Assembly (NCBI GenBank): GCA_028690035.1
Contig: JAQVCA010000001.1
Location: 219,940 to 283,939 of the forward strand
DNA from: Comamonas sp.
GTDB taxonomy: Bacteria; Pseudomonadota; Gammaproteobacteria; Burkholderiales; Burkholderiaceae_C
Length of the DNA stretch: 64,000 bases
Reading direction: 5' to 3'
Shown here piece by piece: positions 1 to 7,750 of this stretch (within the stretch, counting starts at the first letter, position 1; each line of letters begins with the position of its first letter). Below the pieces are notes generated by a model that was not told the DNA's origin, searched no databases, and worked only from the letters and a program-made list of their open reading frames with translations. A program made the translations under genes and the position numbers.

Positions 1-1326
1 TCCAACAGGAATGAAGACGAAGTTTGGCCCATTAGACCAAACGCCTATGCTTGATTGTTTTATAGGACTTAATGTTAAAAATTCTATTATTGCATGTATT
101 TGCTCTTCAAGATTAGATTCTTTTATGGAATTTTCTTCTCTGAGTTTTTTTATCATCGCAAGTATATCATCTACTATATGCTCCAATGATTCCCCATAGA
201 AGGTGTATCCGCGTTGGAATTTCATGTAAAACATTAAGTCACTATTAAGATATTTTTCGAGTGATTTTGCTGATGATGCTATTAATAATTGAGAGCATAG
301 TGCACAGGCCTGACAGAATTCAAGTAAGCCGAATTTAAATTTTTTCTGGAAATGTTTTGATAAATACTGATGCGCTTTGAAATAATCGTCAGCATTAATA
401 ATCCATGGTATATAATTTGGACAGAAATTGGAGTCAATATTTTTAAGGCCTAACTTGCTAGCAGTATAATGCCCAGCATTAATGAATGCGCAAAAAATTG
501 ATGCATTCGCGTCCCCAGTATTTGATGGTATAAAAGTTCCTACATTACTTGTCAATCCCTTATTGACAGAGTAATTTTCATCACGAGCATCAAATGAAAG
601 AATAAGTTCATTTTGATCCGATGTCCGTTCTTCTACTAAGTCACCTGCGGATGTCGGAATTATCTTTACGCCTTTTCCCAAGGCTCTCATCTTTGCCCCT
701 ATATACCAATATTGATAAGCCAACCCCTCAATGGCATAGGTATTAGCCAAATCATTTTCAGTAAAATCAGTTAAAACCCACTGAGGGGGAGAATTGAGAA
801 AATGCTTTTTGTAGCTCTCATATATTATGGGTTTTAGAGATTTCCTTAATGACGCATCAAACATTCCTCCGAGGATTTTTTCGAAATCAACTTTACTTGA
901 AAGCGAAAAACCGTCCTCTTGCGTCAAAGACGCATATTTTAATATCGCCTGTTCCGCATAATTTCTAACTGTAACGGTTGTACTATCATTAGTATTGCCT
1001 CCCAATTCATTTGCTAAGAATGGTGAAATTCTTCTATAAATATGCATCCAATAGAATGCTGGGCGTTTTCGTATTATTTTTTCTAATTCTTCTTCTATTT
1101 TTTCTAGTAATTTGCCTAGTGTGGCATATTGTAATTCAGCGTCTTGTTGAGATAAAACATCAAATTGTTCAGAAATTATTGTTCGTCTGAAATTTATGGT
1201 ATCTGTAACGTATCTTTTTTGAAGCATCTCATCGAAATCGCGATGGAGAATTCCAAACGTCAGTCGGTAGTATTCCGGAAGAACTATTGGAGATGGTTTA
1301 TTCTGCTTCGCTTTGCGTTTTTTCAT
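1..1326 (-). CDS. Hypothetical protein in a gene cassette, C-terminus beyond window edge
   Basis: I translated this by hand because the ORF track omits it (it has no stop inside the window). From the ATG at 1326 the minus frame stays open for exactly 442 codons to base 1. A TAA lies immediately before the ATG, so the start is the first possible one; upstream AAGAAG is a weak ribosome site. The protein starts MKKRKAKQNKPSPIVLPEYY. It is basic at the N-terminus, has a helical charged stretch (LLEKIEEELEKIIRK) near residue 70, a CQACALC cysteine group near residue 350, and no signal peptide or obvious membrane helix. Codon use is strongly AT-rich, unlike everything to the right, which points to recent acquisition. 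It starts about 115 bases after an attC-like site on the same strand, so it is probably the gene of an integron cassette. I recognise no family; phage defence is only a guess from the context. Confidence 0.75.
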   Translation of the reverse strand, partial: MKKRKAKQNKPSPIVLPEYYRLTFGILHRDFDEMLQKRYVTDTINFRRTIISEQFDVLSQQDAELQYATLGKLLEKIEEELEKIIRKRPAFYWMHIYRRISPFLANELGGNTNDSTTVTVRNYAEQAILKYASLTQEDGFSLSSKVDFEKILGGMFDASLRKSLKPIIYESYKKHFLNSPPQWVLTDFTENDLANTYAIEGLAYQYWYIGAKMRALGKGVKIIPTSAGDLVEERTSDQNELILSFDARDENYSVNKGLTSNVGTFIPSNTGDANASIFCAFINAGHYTASKLGLKNIDSNFCPNYIPWIINADDYFKAHQYLSKHFQKKFKFGLLEFCQACALCSQLLIASSAKSLEKYLNSDLMFYMKFQRGYTFYGESLEHIVDDILAMIKKLREENSIKESNLEEQIHAIIEFLTLSPIKQSSIGVWSNGPNFVFIPVG

Positions 1327-1440
1327 TTAAAACTTCTTGCTAAATTAACTTGGCAAAATGGTAGCAGGCCTTCCTGAACTAGCGATGATTTCGACCAGCA
1401 AAAATCACTTCTACATGTACGCCTATGGTAGTTTGTATTG

Positions 1441-1502
1441 TGGCTAACGAACTAAGGTAAGCGGCGGCTAGAAGCCGTCCGCTTGAGCGCAAGGTTAGAA
1501 CC
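1441..1502 (-). other. attC-like recombination site 1
   Basis: Read on the minus strand, the site has outer boxes TTCTAAC and GTTAGCC and an inner near-palindrome AAGCGGACGGCT / AGCCGCCGCTT with a three-base loop. One arm has a single unpaired base. This is the standard folded-attC layout: complementary R boxes, L boxes and an extrahelical base in one arm. Total size is about 62 bases, within the normal range. The orientation is inferred from the cassette ORF that reads into it; the outer boxes alone are nearly symmetric. It separates the small cassette on its right from the long AT-rich gene on its left. Confidence 0.7.
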
Positions 1503-1682
1503 CAAGCCCACGCAACAGCCACCCAAGGCCAGCAGCATAGCCGGAAAAATGAACCTGCACCAGCGCCAATACGACACCAGAAAAACCCAGCCAAAAAACC
1601 AAAGGCAAAACCTACTTTGGGAACACTGGCACAAGCAAAACCGGATTTTTAACAGGCGCGGAATAAGCACGACCGTGGGCAA
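1452..1682 (-). CDS. Small cassette ORF, possible membrane peptide
   Basis: A 76-codon minus ORF nearly fills the roughly 240-base interval between the two attC-like sites. Its last codons read into attC site 1 and give the tail SNLALKRTASSRRLP, the kind of tail seen when a cassette gene stops inside its own attC. The middle is strongly hydrophobic with many aromatic residues (FCLWFFGWVFLVSYW, then FIFPAMLLALGG), enough for one or two membrane spans. The start is a non-ATG codon (TTG at 1682 or an internal GTG), and no clear ribosome site is visible. An overlapping plus-strand ORF (1483-1689) is the alternative. Function is unknown and its expression is uncertain. Confidence 0.35.
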   Translation of the reverse strand: MPTVVLIPRLLKIRFCLCQCSQSRFCLWFFGWVFLVSYWRWCRFIFPAMLLALGGCCVGLGSNLALKRTASSRRLP

Positions 1683-1746
1683 GTGCTAACGGGCGAGGTA
1701 AGCCGACCGCAGAATGCGGGTCGGCTTTTGACCGAAATGTTAGAAC
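1683..1746 (-). other. attC-like recombination site 2
   Basis: On the minus strand the outer boxes are GTTCTAAC and GTTAGCAC. They flank an inner near-palindrome AAGCCGACCCGC / GCGGTCGGCTT with a five-base loop and one extra base in one arm. The same plan occurs at 1441-1502 about 240 bases away, and the AAGCCG...CGGCTTA core closely resembles attC sites of known resistance cassettes. Two sites of one architecture at cassette-length spacing make chance unlikely. Confidence 0.75.
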
Positions 1747-1928
1747 CAGAAGCCAAAATGGGTAGCCATGATTTGGCGACGGGCACGAACTGCGAAAAAG
1801 CGCAGCGCCACCGAGGCGGCGCAGCGCTTGCAAAACGATAGCTGCTTGCGCTTGCTACGCAAGGGCTGGAGGCCCAAAAGACTGAAAAATGACAAAACGC
1901 CAGCAGGCGAAGCCCGGACAAACGACAA
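1740..1928 (-). CDS. Small cassette ORF ending in attC site 2
   Basis: A 62-codon minus ORF whose TAA stop lies inside the outer box of attC site 2 (TTCTAAC), as is typical for a cassette gene. The product is basic and of no recognisable family. Part of its sequence (around 1825-1870) resembles the dispersed AGCTGCTTGCGCTT repeat of this genome, so the reading frame may be partly repeat-derived. A longer overlapping frame (1649-1978, 109 codons) covers the same cassette and reads through the attC; I cannot tell which, if either, is translated. Confidence 0.3.
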   Translation of the reverse strand: MSFVRASPAGVLSFFSLLGLQPLRSKRKQLSFCKRCAASVALRFFAVRARRQIMATHFGFWF

Positions 1929-2004
1929 ACCAAGCGCTGAACAGCGCTTGAGAAAATAAATGCCGTTTGAATAAACATGGGCGAAATAAATTGGTTTTCA
2001 GTGG

Positions 2005-2016
2005 TACTAACTAAAA
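2005..2016 (-). other. Possible right boundary (core site) of the cassette array
   Basis: On the minus strand this reads TTTTAGTTAGTA, a GTTAG core like the one at which cassettes join. No inner palindrome flanks it, so it would be a simple (attI-like or secondary) site, not an attC. No integrase gene lies beside it; the next gene is a LysR regulator. The rest of 1979-2161 is AT-rich with no ORF or clear signal. Confidence 0.25.
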
Positions 2017-2161
2017 TTAGGCAGCCAAATTTTTCAAAAACCAGACCGCCTATTACGAAAAATTTTTCATCTTCCCCCTGAGAAAAAAATTAGGCACCCC
2101 TAAAAAATCCCAGACGGGGCTTCCATCATCCAAACTTTTGTTACACCCGCCTTACAAACCC

Positions 2162-3058
2162 TTACTTCACCAATTCACCCTGCCGTTCGCGCACCACGTC
2201 CTTCAAAAATCGCCACACGGCCTGAATGCGGGGCTCGGTTTTGGCTTCTTCGGGCATGCTCATCCAGAAGGTGCGGGTAAAGCAGGCTTGCTGCGGCAAT
2301 ACGCGCACCAGGGTGGGGTCGCGGTCGGCCATAAAGGCAGGGAGGACTGCCAGACCGGCACCGGCGCGCACGGCTTCGTATTGGGCGGCGATGCTGGTGC
2401 TGCGAAATACAAAACGCGCCGGTTTATGCAGTTGGGCGAGCAATTGCAGTTCTTTCGAAAACAGCAAATCGTCCACGTAATGGATAAAGCGGTGGTGGCG
2501 CAAATCGTCGCTGCTGGCCACCAGGGGGCGGCGCGCCAGATATTGGCGTTCGCCGTAGAGGTAGAGGTGGTAATCGGTGAGTTTGGTAACGACCACCGAG
2601 CCACGCTTGGGCCGCTCTAGAGAGATGACGATGTCGGCCTCGCGGCGGCTCAGGTGCAGCAGGCGCGGCAAGGCGAGCAAATCGACCGACAGTTGCGGGT
2701 AGCGCAAGGTGAGTTGCGCCAGCGGGCGCGCCAGCAGCAGGGTGCCCAGCCCCTCGGTGGCGCCCACTTTCACCAGACCGGCGGGGTCGGCGGCGCTGCT
2801 GCCATCGGGCAGAGCCGCCTGTTCGACACCGCGCACGGCTTTTTCGATGGCCTGCACGGCGGGCAGCAGCTGCTGGCCCGCCTGGGTGGGCTGGTAGCTG
2901 CCCGCCTGGCGCACAAACAGCGCCTGGCCCATGATTTTTTCCAGCGCCTGCAAACGCCGCGCCACGGTGGTGTGCTCCACCCCCAACAGGCGCGCCGCCC
3001 CGGCCAGAGAACCGGCGTGCGCCACCGCCGCAAAAAAGCGCAAATGATCCCAATCCAT
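2162..3058 (-). CDS. LysR-family transcriptional regulator
   Basis: The 298-residue length is normal for the family. Residues 1-60 form the winged helix-turn-helix (MDWDHLRFFAAVAHAGSLAGAARLLGVEH region, motif AARLLGVEHTTVARRLQALE), followed by the usual effector-binding domain. The N-terminus (DWDHLRFF) resembles the subgroup of LysR proteins that often control single neighbouring enzymes, but no divergent target gene exists here: upstream lies a scar zone and downstream the cassette array. The ligand and target are unknown. A 70-bp piece of this gene (coding for DPAGLVKVGATEGLGTLLLA) is repeated at 3411-3480. Confidence 0.9.
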   Translation of the reverse strand: MDWDHLRFFAAVAHAGSLAGAARLLGVEHTTVARRLQALEKIMGQALFVRQAGSYQPTQAGQQLLPAVQAIEKAVRGVEQAALPDGSSAADPAGLVKVGATEGLGTLLLARPLAQLTLRYPQLSVDLLALPRLLHLSRREADIVISLERPKRGSVVVTKLTDYHLYLYGERQYLARRPLVASSDDLRHHRFIHYVDDLLFSKELQLLAQLHKPARFVFRSTSIAAQYEAVRAGAGLAVLPAFMADRDPTLVRVLPQQACFTRTFWMSMPEEAKTEPRIQAVWRFLKDVVRERQGELVK

Positions 3059-3204
3059 GCGTGGCAGTGTAGCTGTGCTTGCAGGCAGATTATTTATCTA
3101 TAAAAAATGGCAAAAAGACTTACCAGTCAAGCGTGAGCAGCTATTTTTACAGGAGTAAACTTCAAGAAGCTATATCGTTTTGGTGTAACGCCACCGTTCT
3201 TAGC

Positions 3205-3411
3205 GCTACGACCGCAGAAGCGCAACTGCTGCGCCAGTACGACAGCGCCCTGCAAGCGTTGAAAATGGTCATAGAAATGCCCGATGCCCGATGCCGATGC
3301 CGATGCCGATGCCGATGCCGATGCCGATGCCGATGCCGATGCCGATGCCGATGCCGATGCCGATGCCGATGCCGACCGCATCATCCGCTCACTCAAACAA
3401 AAAAACTGGGC
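3205..3411 (+). pseudogene. Gene relic interrupted by a hexanucleotide repeat
   Basis: A plus-strand frame reads like real protein (AEAQLLRQYDSALQALKMVI, then EMPDA). It shifts by one base at the first repeat unit (ATGCCCG) and resumes after the repeat as DRIIRSLKQKNW. The parts join naturally as the end of a helical protein around a PDADAD stretch, so this looks like the remains of a gene whose Asp-Ala codons expanded. No start, promoter or remaining domain is visible, and I cannot name the family. A chance reading frame cannot be excluded. Confidence 0.3.
3290..3373. repeat. Tandem hexanucleotide repeat (GATGCC)14
   Basis: Fourteen perfect copies of GATGCC follow an imperfect first unit. 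In one plus frame it codes (Asp-Ala)n, and on the minus strand (Ala-Ser)n. Six-base periodicity keeps the frame whatever the copy number. Perfect identity of the units suggests recent slippage, so the copy number probably varies between strains. Confidence 0.95.
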
Positions 3412-3480
3412 CAGCAGCAGGGTGCCCAGCCCCTCAGTGGCGCCCACTTTGACCAGACCGGCGGGGTCGGCGGCGCTGCA
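3411..3480. repeat. 70-bp duplicated fragment of the LysR gene
   Basis: This stretch matches 2731-2800, inside the LysR gene, at 67 of 70 positions and in the same orientation, 680 bases away. On the minus strand it still encodes DPAGLVKVGATEGLGTLLLA. It begins directly after the gene relic and ends about 20 bases before the stop codon of the Na/Pi cotransporter gene. It is too short to be a gene and is best seen as debris of a local duplication or rearrangement. Confidence 0.9.
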
Positions 3481-3500
3481 GCCCCGCCAACACCTTGCCA

Positions 3501-5333
3501 TCAAATGCCTTGGATCAAGGGATCTTCGCCCATCAGCAGCTGATATTGCCGTGCCAATTCGTGCCCCTCACCCAACAAAAGCACCTGGCGCAGTCCCTGG
3601 ATCGTGGTCTGGGCGAACCCTAAATCGTTCATCAGCGAGCTGACCGTCAACCCATCGAGCAGTCCGCCGCGAATGGCTGCAAACAAATGCTTGCGAAATT
3701 GGGCATCGAACGTAGCCATCGACTCATCCAGCGCCTTTAGCCCTGCCAACCACTGCTCCTGCGACACATCGGCCACGCTCAGCGTATGCACATCTTTCAA
3801 GGTTTGCAGCATGTACAGCCGCAGTTCCAGATAGCTGCTGCGGGCGGCGTCCTCCTGAGGCGCTTGCAGAAATTTATGCATGTTGCGCTGCAAACGGTGC
3901 GCATCTTTGACCGCATCCACCAGCTGAAATGCAGCCACTTGGCTGCTGTGCCAGAAATCCTGCTGCGCCCCATCCAAAGGCTGCACCATGCTGCCCATGA
4001 ACTCCAGCAAATCGGCATACACCCCTTTGATGTGCGTTTTGTATAAGGCATCGACGTTGATGGCCTGCTGCTGCAGGCGCTGGCGCAAGTCAGGGTCTTC
4101 ACGCTCCACCGATGCACGCAGATCGGTGGGCGCATATACCGCATGCGCGACCACTTCCAGCGCCAGTCGCCCCATATGCTGCAGTTCTTTGGAGACCGCG
4201 CCACGCGCACTTTCCACCGTCTGTAAGGCCGCAGGCTGCAGGTAACGCGCCCGGGTAATTTGCATGATTTGTTCCGTCCCTGTGGCAATCAGCACGGCTG
4301 GCTCTTGGGCATCGGGCAGCCAGCGCTCCAAGGCGCGGGCCAGCTGCTGCTGCCAAGGCCAAAACACCAGCACGCCCAGTACGTTGAACAGGGTATGGAA
4401 CAGGGCCAGTTGAATCAGCTTGTTCTCGCCCATGCCCACCCAGGCCGTACTTTGCAGCACCAGCCACGTCATGACGGGCAAGGCAAAGAAAGCAATGATG
4501 GCCGTCGTGCAGTTGAACACCATGTGCGCTACGGCCAAGCGCTGCCCGCTGCGAGCGCTGCCAATCATGCCCATCACCCCCGTAGAAACGGCAGAGCCCA
4601 CGTTCGAGCCAATGGCAATCGACAACGCCTGGGTCAGCTCCAACTGCCCGCTGCCCAGCGCCGCCAGCGTTAGCATCAACGTGGCATGGCTCGATTGCAG
4701 CACCACGGTGATCAGCGTGCCCACGCCGACAAACAACAGCGCGCCCCGCATGCCCTCGGCGCTGTAGCGATCCAAACGCAAATCGCCAAAGCTGGAAAAG
4801 CCCTCTTTGATCTCGTCGATGCCAAGAAAAATCAGCGAAATCCCCAGCAAAAAGCGACCAATTGCCTTGCCTTTATCGCCCGAAAAACCCAGCAGCACCC
4901 CAAACACCAGCAACGGCATGGCAATTTTGGACATGCTGATGTTTTGCCCTGCCAGCGCCAGCAGCCAAATACCGCTGGTGGCGCCCAGATTGGCACCAAA
5001 CAGCACGGCAATGCTGCCCACCAACGAAATCAGCCCCGCACTCAAAAATGCAATGGTCAGCAATGACACCAAAGTGCTGGACTGCAGCACAAACGTCGCT
5101 GCAGTACCAAACAGCAGCCCCTTGACCGGTGTGGCCGTACTGGTGGACAACCACTGCTCCAGCTTGCCCCCAGCCAGGCTCTTGAGACCTTGCTCCAGGT
5201 TCTGCATGCCGAACAAAAACAACGCCAAGCCTGCGCACAGCACCAGCCAGCCACTGCTGTACCAGAACGACCACATCAAGGCGGCAAACGCCAGCAGGAT
5301 GAGCGAATGTTTGGAATGAGCTGGATTGATCAA
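3501..5333 (-). CDS. Na+/Pi cotransporter family protein
   Basis: Inner-membrane protein of the PNaS (NptA/YjbB) family, expected to move phosphate with sodium. The first ~350 residues hold many membrane helices and the duplicated QSS signature (TFVLQSSTLVSLLTIAFLSAG and VVLQSSHATLMLTLAALG). The last ~220 residues form a soluble helical PhoU-like domain that probably regulates transport. The ORF is open further upstream, but that part reads as noise. I chose TTG at 5333 because AAAGG lies at the right distance before it; ATG at 5276 is the alternative and would cut into the first helix. No phosphate-regulon genes adjoin it. Confidence 0.85.
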   Translation of the reverse strand: MINPAHSKHSLILLAFAALMWSFWYSSGWLVLCAGLALFLFGMQNLEQGLKSLAGGKLEQWLSTSTATPVKGLLFGTAATFVLQSSTLVSLLTIAFLSAGLISLVGSIAVLFGANLGATSGIWLLALAGQNISMSKIAMPLLVFGVLLGFSGDKGKAIGRFLLGISLIFLGIDEIKEGFSSFGDLRLDRYSAEGMRGALLFVGVGTLITVVLQSSHATLMLTLAALGSGQLELTQALSIAIGSNVGSAVSTGVMGMIGSARSGQRLAVAHMVFNCTTAIIAFFALPVMTWLVLQSTAWVGMGENKLIQLALFHTLFNVLGVLVFWPWQQQLARALERWLPDAQEPAVLIATGTEQIMQITRARYLQPAALQTVESARGAVSKELQHMGRLALEVVAHAVYAPTDLRASVEREDPDLRQRLQQQAINVDALYKTHIKGVYADLLEFMGSMVQPLDGAQQDFWHSSQVAAFQLVDAVKDAHRLQRNMHKFLQAPQEDAARSSYLELRLYMLQTLKDVHTLSVADVSQEQWLAGLKALDESMATFDAQFRKHLFAAIRGGLLDGLTVSSLMNDLGFAQTTIQGLRQVLLLGEGHELARQYQLLMGEDPLIQGI

Positions 5334-5387
5334 GTCTTGCCTTTGATGCAGATGAAGGGGTGCAGGGGTGCAGAAGTGCAGTTGAAG

Positions 5388-5423
5388 CACAAAACAAAGC
5401 CTCCAAGGCAGGCACCTGGAGGC
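5388..5423 (-). terminator. Rho-independent terminator after the isomerase gene
   Basis: On the minus strand GCCTCCA pairs with TGGAGGC across a short loop, followed by TTTGTTTTGT. It sits about 110 bases after the stop codon of the peptidyl-prolyl isomerase gene and before the Na/Pi gene. The other bases between 5334 and 5532 show nothing else. Confidence 0.7.
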
Positions 5424-5532
5424 TCTAGGACAAAACGGCTGTGCAGTGGTGGTGTACCGCCGCCACACTGCCACGACGCAGACGGATCAGGACTGGAACC
5501 CGTACCCACCTGCGACGGTCAAAGCTACATGC

Positions 5533-6324
5533 TTATTCCACCTTGGCCTTGGCACGCAGCTCTTCTTGAAACTGTTGCATCTTCTTTTGCTGCAGCTCTT
5601 GCACGATCTGGGGCTTGACGTCCTCCAGCTTGGGCAATTCGGCAGTGCGAATATCGTCTGTGCGGATGATGTGCCAGCCAAACTGGCTCTTCACGGGCGC
5701 ATCAGCCAGTTGGCCTTTGTCCAGCTTGATCATGGTTTCGGTGAACTCAGGCACGAAGCTGGAAGGATTGGCCCAGCCCAGATCGCCCCCCTGAGCCCCC
5801 GAGCCGGGGTCTTTGGATTCTTTCTTGGCCACATCGGCAAATTTTTTCTTACCTGCCTTGATATCGGCCAGCAGCGCCTTGGCCGTGGCCTCGTCTTCTA
5901 CCAAGATGTGGCTGGTGCGGTACTCCTTGCCACTGTTGGCAGCAGAAAATTTGTCGTACTCCGCCTGCACTTCGGCATCGCTGACCGGATTGCTCTTTTC
6001 AAAGTCGAGGAACAGCTCACGAATCAGGATGGTCTGGCGCGCAATGTCCATGTTGTTCTTAAAGCCAGCAGTGCGCTCCAGGCCACGGCGCTGCGCCTCT
6101 TGAGCAAACACTTCGCGCATGACGACTTCTTCGCGCAGCTGGCTTTCCATTTCGGCGGGCAGGGCTTGGCCGCTGCGCTCTTCAATTTGCTGCTTGAGCA
6201 AGTTCAAACGCTCCATAGGAACGGGTTTGCCGTTCACAACAGCGGCATTCTGTGCCGAAGCGCCCAGGGCTGCCGTGCCCAAAATGGTGGCGGCCACGAT
6301 CTGGGCCAAAAGCTTTTTTTGCAT
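5533..6324 (-). CDS. Periplasmic peptidyl-prolyl cis-trans isomerase, parvulin type
   Basis: The 263-residue protein has a clear signal peptide (MQKKLLAQIVAATILGTAAL, cleavage near ASA-QN). An N-terminal chaperone-like helical part is followed by a parvulin rotamase domain at about residues 130-225 (SHILVEDEATAKALL, GGDLGWANPSSFVPEF, SQFGWHIIRTDD). It should help fold outer-membrane or secreted proteins. It resembles the short PpiC/PrsA-type isomerases, not the two-domain SurA. The gene lies about 80 bases after bolA on the same strand and may be co-transcribed with bolA, yciB and msrB. Confidence 0.9.
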   Translation of the reverse strand: MQKKLLAQIVAATILGTAALGASAQNAAVVNGKPVPMERLNLLKQQIEERSGQALPAEMESQLREEVVMREVFAQEAQRRGLERTAGFKNNMDIARQTILIRELFLDFEKSNPVSDAEVQAEYDKFSAANSGKEYRTSHILVEDEATAKALLADIKAGKKKFADVAKKESKDPGSGAQGGDLGWANPSSFVPEFTETMIKLDKGQLADAPVKSQFGWHIIRTDDIRTAELPKLEDVKPQIVQELQQKKMQQFQEELRAKAKVE

Positions 6325-6402
6325 GGGTAAAGAAGAAAAAGGGAGACAGGAGGAAAAAAGGGAAAACAGCGGCGAATGGCTCGGAACGCCAGGCCCCGTG
6401 AT

Positions 6403-6687
6403 TCAGGCCTCAATGGCCAAGGCATGTAGGCCTTGGTCAAAAAACGGACGCAGACAATCATACACAAGGCGGTGGCGGGCTACTTTGCTCTTCCCGGTAA
6501 AAGCTGCGCTGTCGATGCGTACGCGAAAGTGGGTGCCAAAGCCCGTGCCGTTGGCGCCCGCGTGCCCAGCGTGCAAGTGGCTTTCGTCGATCACCTCCAG
6601 CACGCAGGGATCCAGCTGGATACGCAGGGCCGCCTCCAAGGCGGTTGCGGACACGGGAGCGACACAAGATAAGGGGGTTGCAGTCAT
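6403..6687 (-). CDS. bolA: BolA family protein
   Basis: The 94-residue protein has the BolA fold: core SHLHAGHAGANGTGFGTHFR with the conserved histidine, and the C-terminal HRLVYDCL followed by HALAIEA. BolA proteins partner monothiol glutaredoxins in iron-sulfur trafficking and affect cell shape under stress. The ORF track merges this gene into a 208-codon frame. The start at 6687 is chosen because GAGGTG lies correctly before it and the upstream frame overlaps yciB. The stop of yciB is only about 11 bases upstream. Confidence 0.88.
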   Translation of the reverse strand: MTATPLSCVAPVSATALEAALRIQLDPCVLEVIDESHLHAGHAGANGTGFGTHFRVRIDSAAFTGKSKVARHRLVYDCLRPFFDQGLHALAIEA

Positions 6688-6698
6688 CTGATCGCACC

Positions 6699-7253
6699 TC
6701 AAGGTTGACGGGGTGATTCGGGTGCAGATTCTTGCAAGTAGCGACCCATGTACAGCGCCTGACCCAGCACAAACAGCAGCATCAGCCCCAGGCCGCCAAA
6801 CATTTTGAAGTTCACCCAGGTATCGGTATCGAACTGGTAAGCGACCCACAGGTTGAGGCCGCCCATCGCCGTAAAAAAGCCGATCCACGCCCAGTTGAGC
6901 GTGCGCCACGCCGGCTCGGGCAACTGCAGTTGCGCGCCCATGAGCTTTTGGATGAAGTTTTTCTTGAGCAGCACCTGGCCAATCAGCAACACGCCGCCCA
7001 TCAGCCAGTACAGCACGCTGGGCTTCCACTTGATGAAGTTTTCATCCTGCGCCAGCAAGGTGGCCCCACCAAAGAGCACGATCACCCCAAGGCTGACCCA
7101 TTGCATCGGCTCCACCTTGCCCAGCTTGAAGCGCAGATAGGCGATTTGCACCATCGTTGCCACGATGGCCACAGCAGTGGCCGGATAAATGCCCCACAGC
7201 TTGAACGCCGCAAAGAACAGAACAATCGGGAAAAAATCAATCAACAGTTTCAT
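6699..7253 (-). CDS. yciB: Inner-membrane septation protein YciB
   Basis: The 184 residues contain five or six membrane helices and the typical start MKLLIDFFPIVLFFAAFK. The family signature WKPSVLYWLMGG and the C-terminal half (NLWVAYQFDTDTWVNFK) are present. The protein takes part in cell-envelope maintenance and septation in Shigella and E. coli; its exact activity is unsettled. It lies between msrB (8 bases upstream) and bolA, a common order in betaproteobacteria. Confidence 0.92.
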   Translation of the reverse strand: MKLLIDFFPIVLFFAAFKLWGIYPATAVAIVATMVQIAYLRFKLGKVEPMQWVSLGVIVLFGGATLLAQDENFIKWKPSVLYWLMGGVLLIGQVLLKKNFIQKLMGAQLQLPEPAWRTLNWAWIGFFTAMGGLNLWVAYQFDTDTWVNFKMFGGLGLMLLFVLGQALYMGRYLQESAPESPRQP

Positions 7254-7260
7254 GCGGTAT

Positions 7261-7725
7261 TCAGGTGTGCGCGCCTGCCTCGGGTTCAGAAAAATGCAGC
7301 GCCGCAGAGTTCATGCAGTAGCGCAGACCTGTGGGTGCCGGGCCATCGGGGAACACGTGGCCCAGGTGCGCGCCGCATTGGCTGCACAAGGTTTCCACGC
7401 GGCGCATGCCGTGGCTGTGGTCGGCCACTTCGGTGATGGCGCCAGGCAGTGCCTGGGAAAAGCTCGGCCAACCACAGCCGGCGTCGAACTTCGTGTCCGA
7501 TACAAACAGCGGCGCATCGCAGCAGATGCAGTGGTACTGGCCCGGGGCCCAGTGCTGCTCGTACTTGCCGGTAAAAGGGCGCTCGGTGGCCGCGTGGCGC
7601 GTGACGGCAAAGGCAGGCAGTTCGGCCTGTTTGGCCTGCAACAGGGCTTGCCACTGTTCGGCGGTTTTCTGGATCGGAAATTGCATAGGGTGTGGTGGAG
7701 CGCCGGGCTTGGGGAAAGTTTCCAT
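7261..7725 (-). CDS. msrB: Peptide-methionine (R)-S-oxide reductase
   Basis: Repairs methionine-R-sulfoxide in proteins. Visible are two zinc CxxC pairs (CICC and CSQC), the family core GCGWPSF, and the catalytic cysteine in [11 protein letters not shown]. The 154-residue length includes about 13 extra N-terminal residues if the ATG at 7725 is used; ATG at 7686 ([12 protein letters not shown]) would give the usual length. Neither has a convincing ribosome site. It is the first gene of the msrB-yciB-bolA run. Confidence 0.92.
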   Translation of the reverse strand: METFPKPGAPPHPMQFPIQKTAEQWQALLQAKQAELPAFAVTRHAATERPFTGKYEQHWAPGQYHCICCDAPLFVSDTKFDAGCGWPSFSQALPGAITEVADHSHGMRRVETLCSQCGAHLGHVFPDGPAPTGLRYCMNSAALHFSEPEAGAHT

Positions 7726-7750
7726 CCTGATACCAGGTATCGATCAGGTA

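Noticed and set aside
1483-1689. Plus-strand 68-codon ORF in the small cassette
   Set aside because: It starts inside the attC at a TTG and stops in the other attC; the site orientation favours minus-strand reading. It cannot be fully excluded.
3290-3373. Possible CRISPR array
   Set aside because: It is a pure 6-base tandem repeat without spacers.
3127-3504. Minus-strand ORF with an Ala-Ser repeat and a LysR-like segment
   Set aside because: It merely joins the duplicated LysR fragment with the reverse reading of the hexamer tract; no start or regulator domain is present.
5424-5532. tRNA-like stretch after the isomerase gene
   Set aside because: GGAACCCGTACC-like segments do not form a cloverleaf with matching acceptor and T arms.
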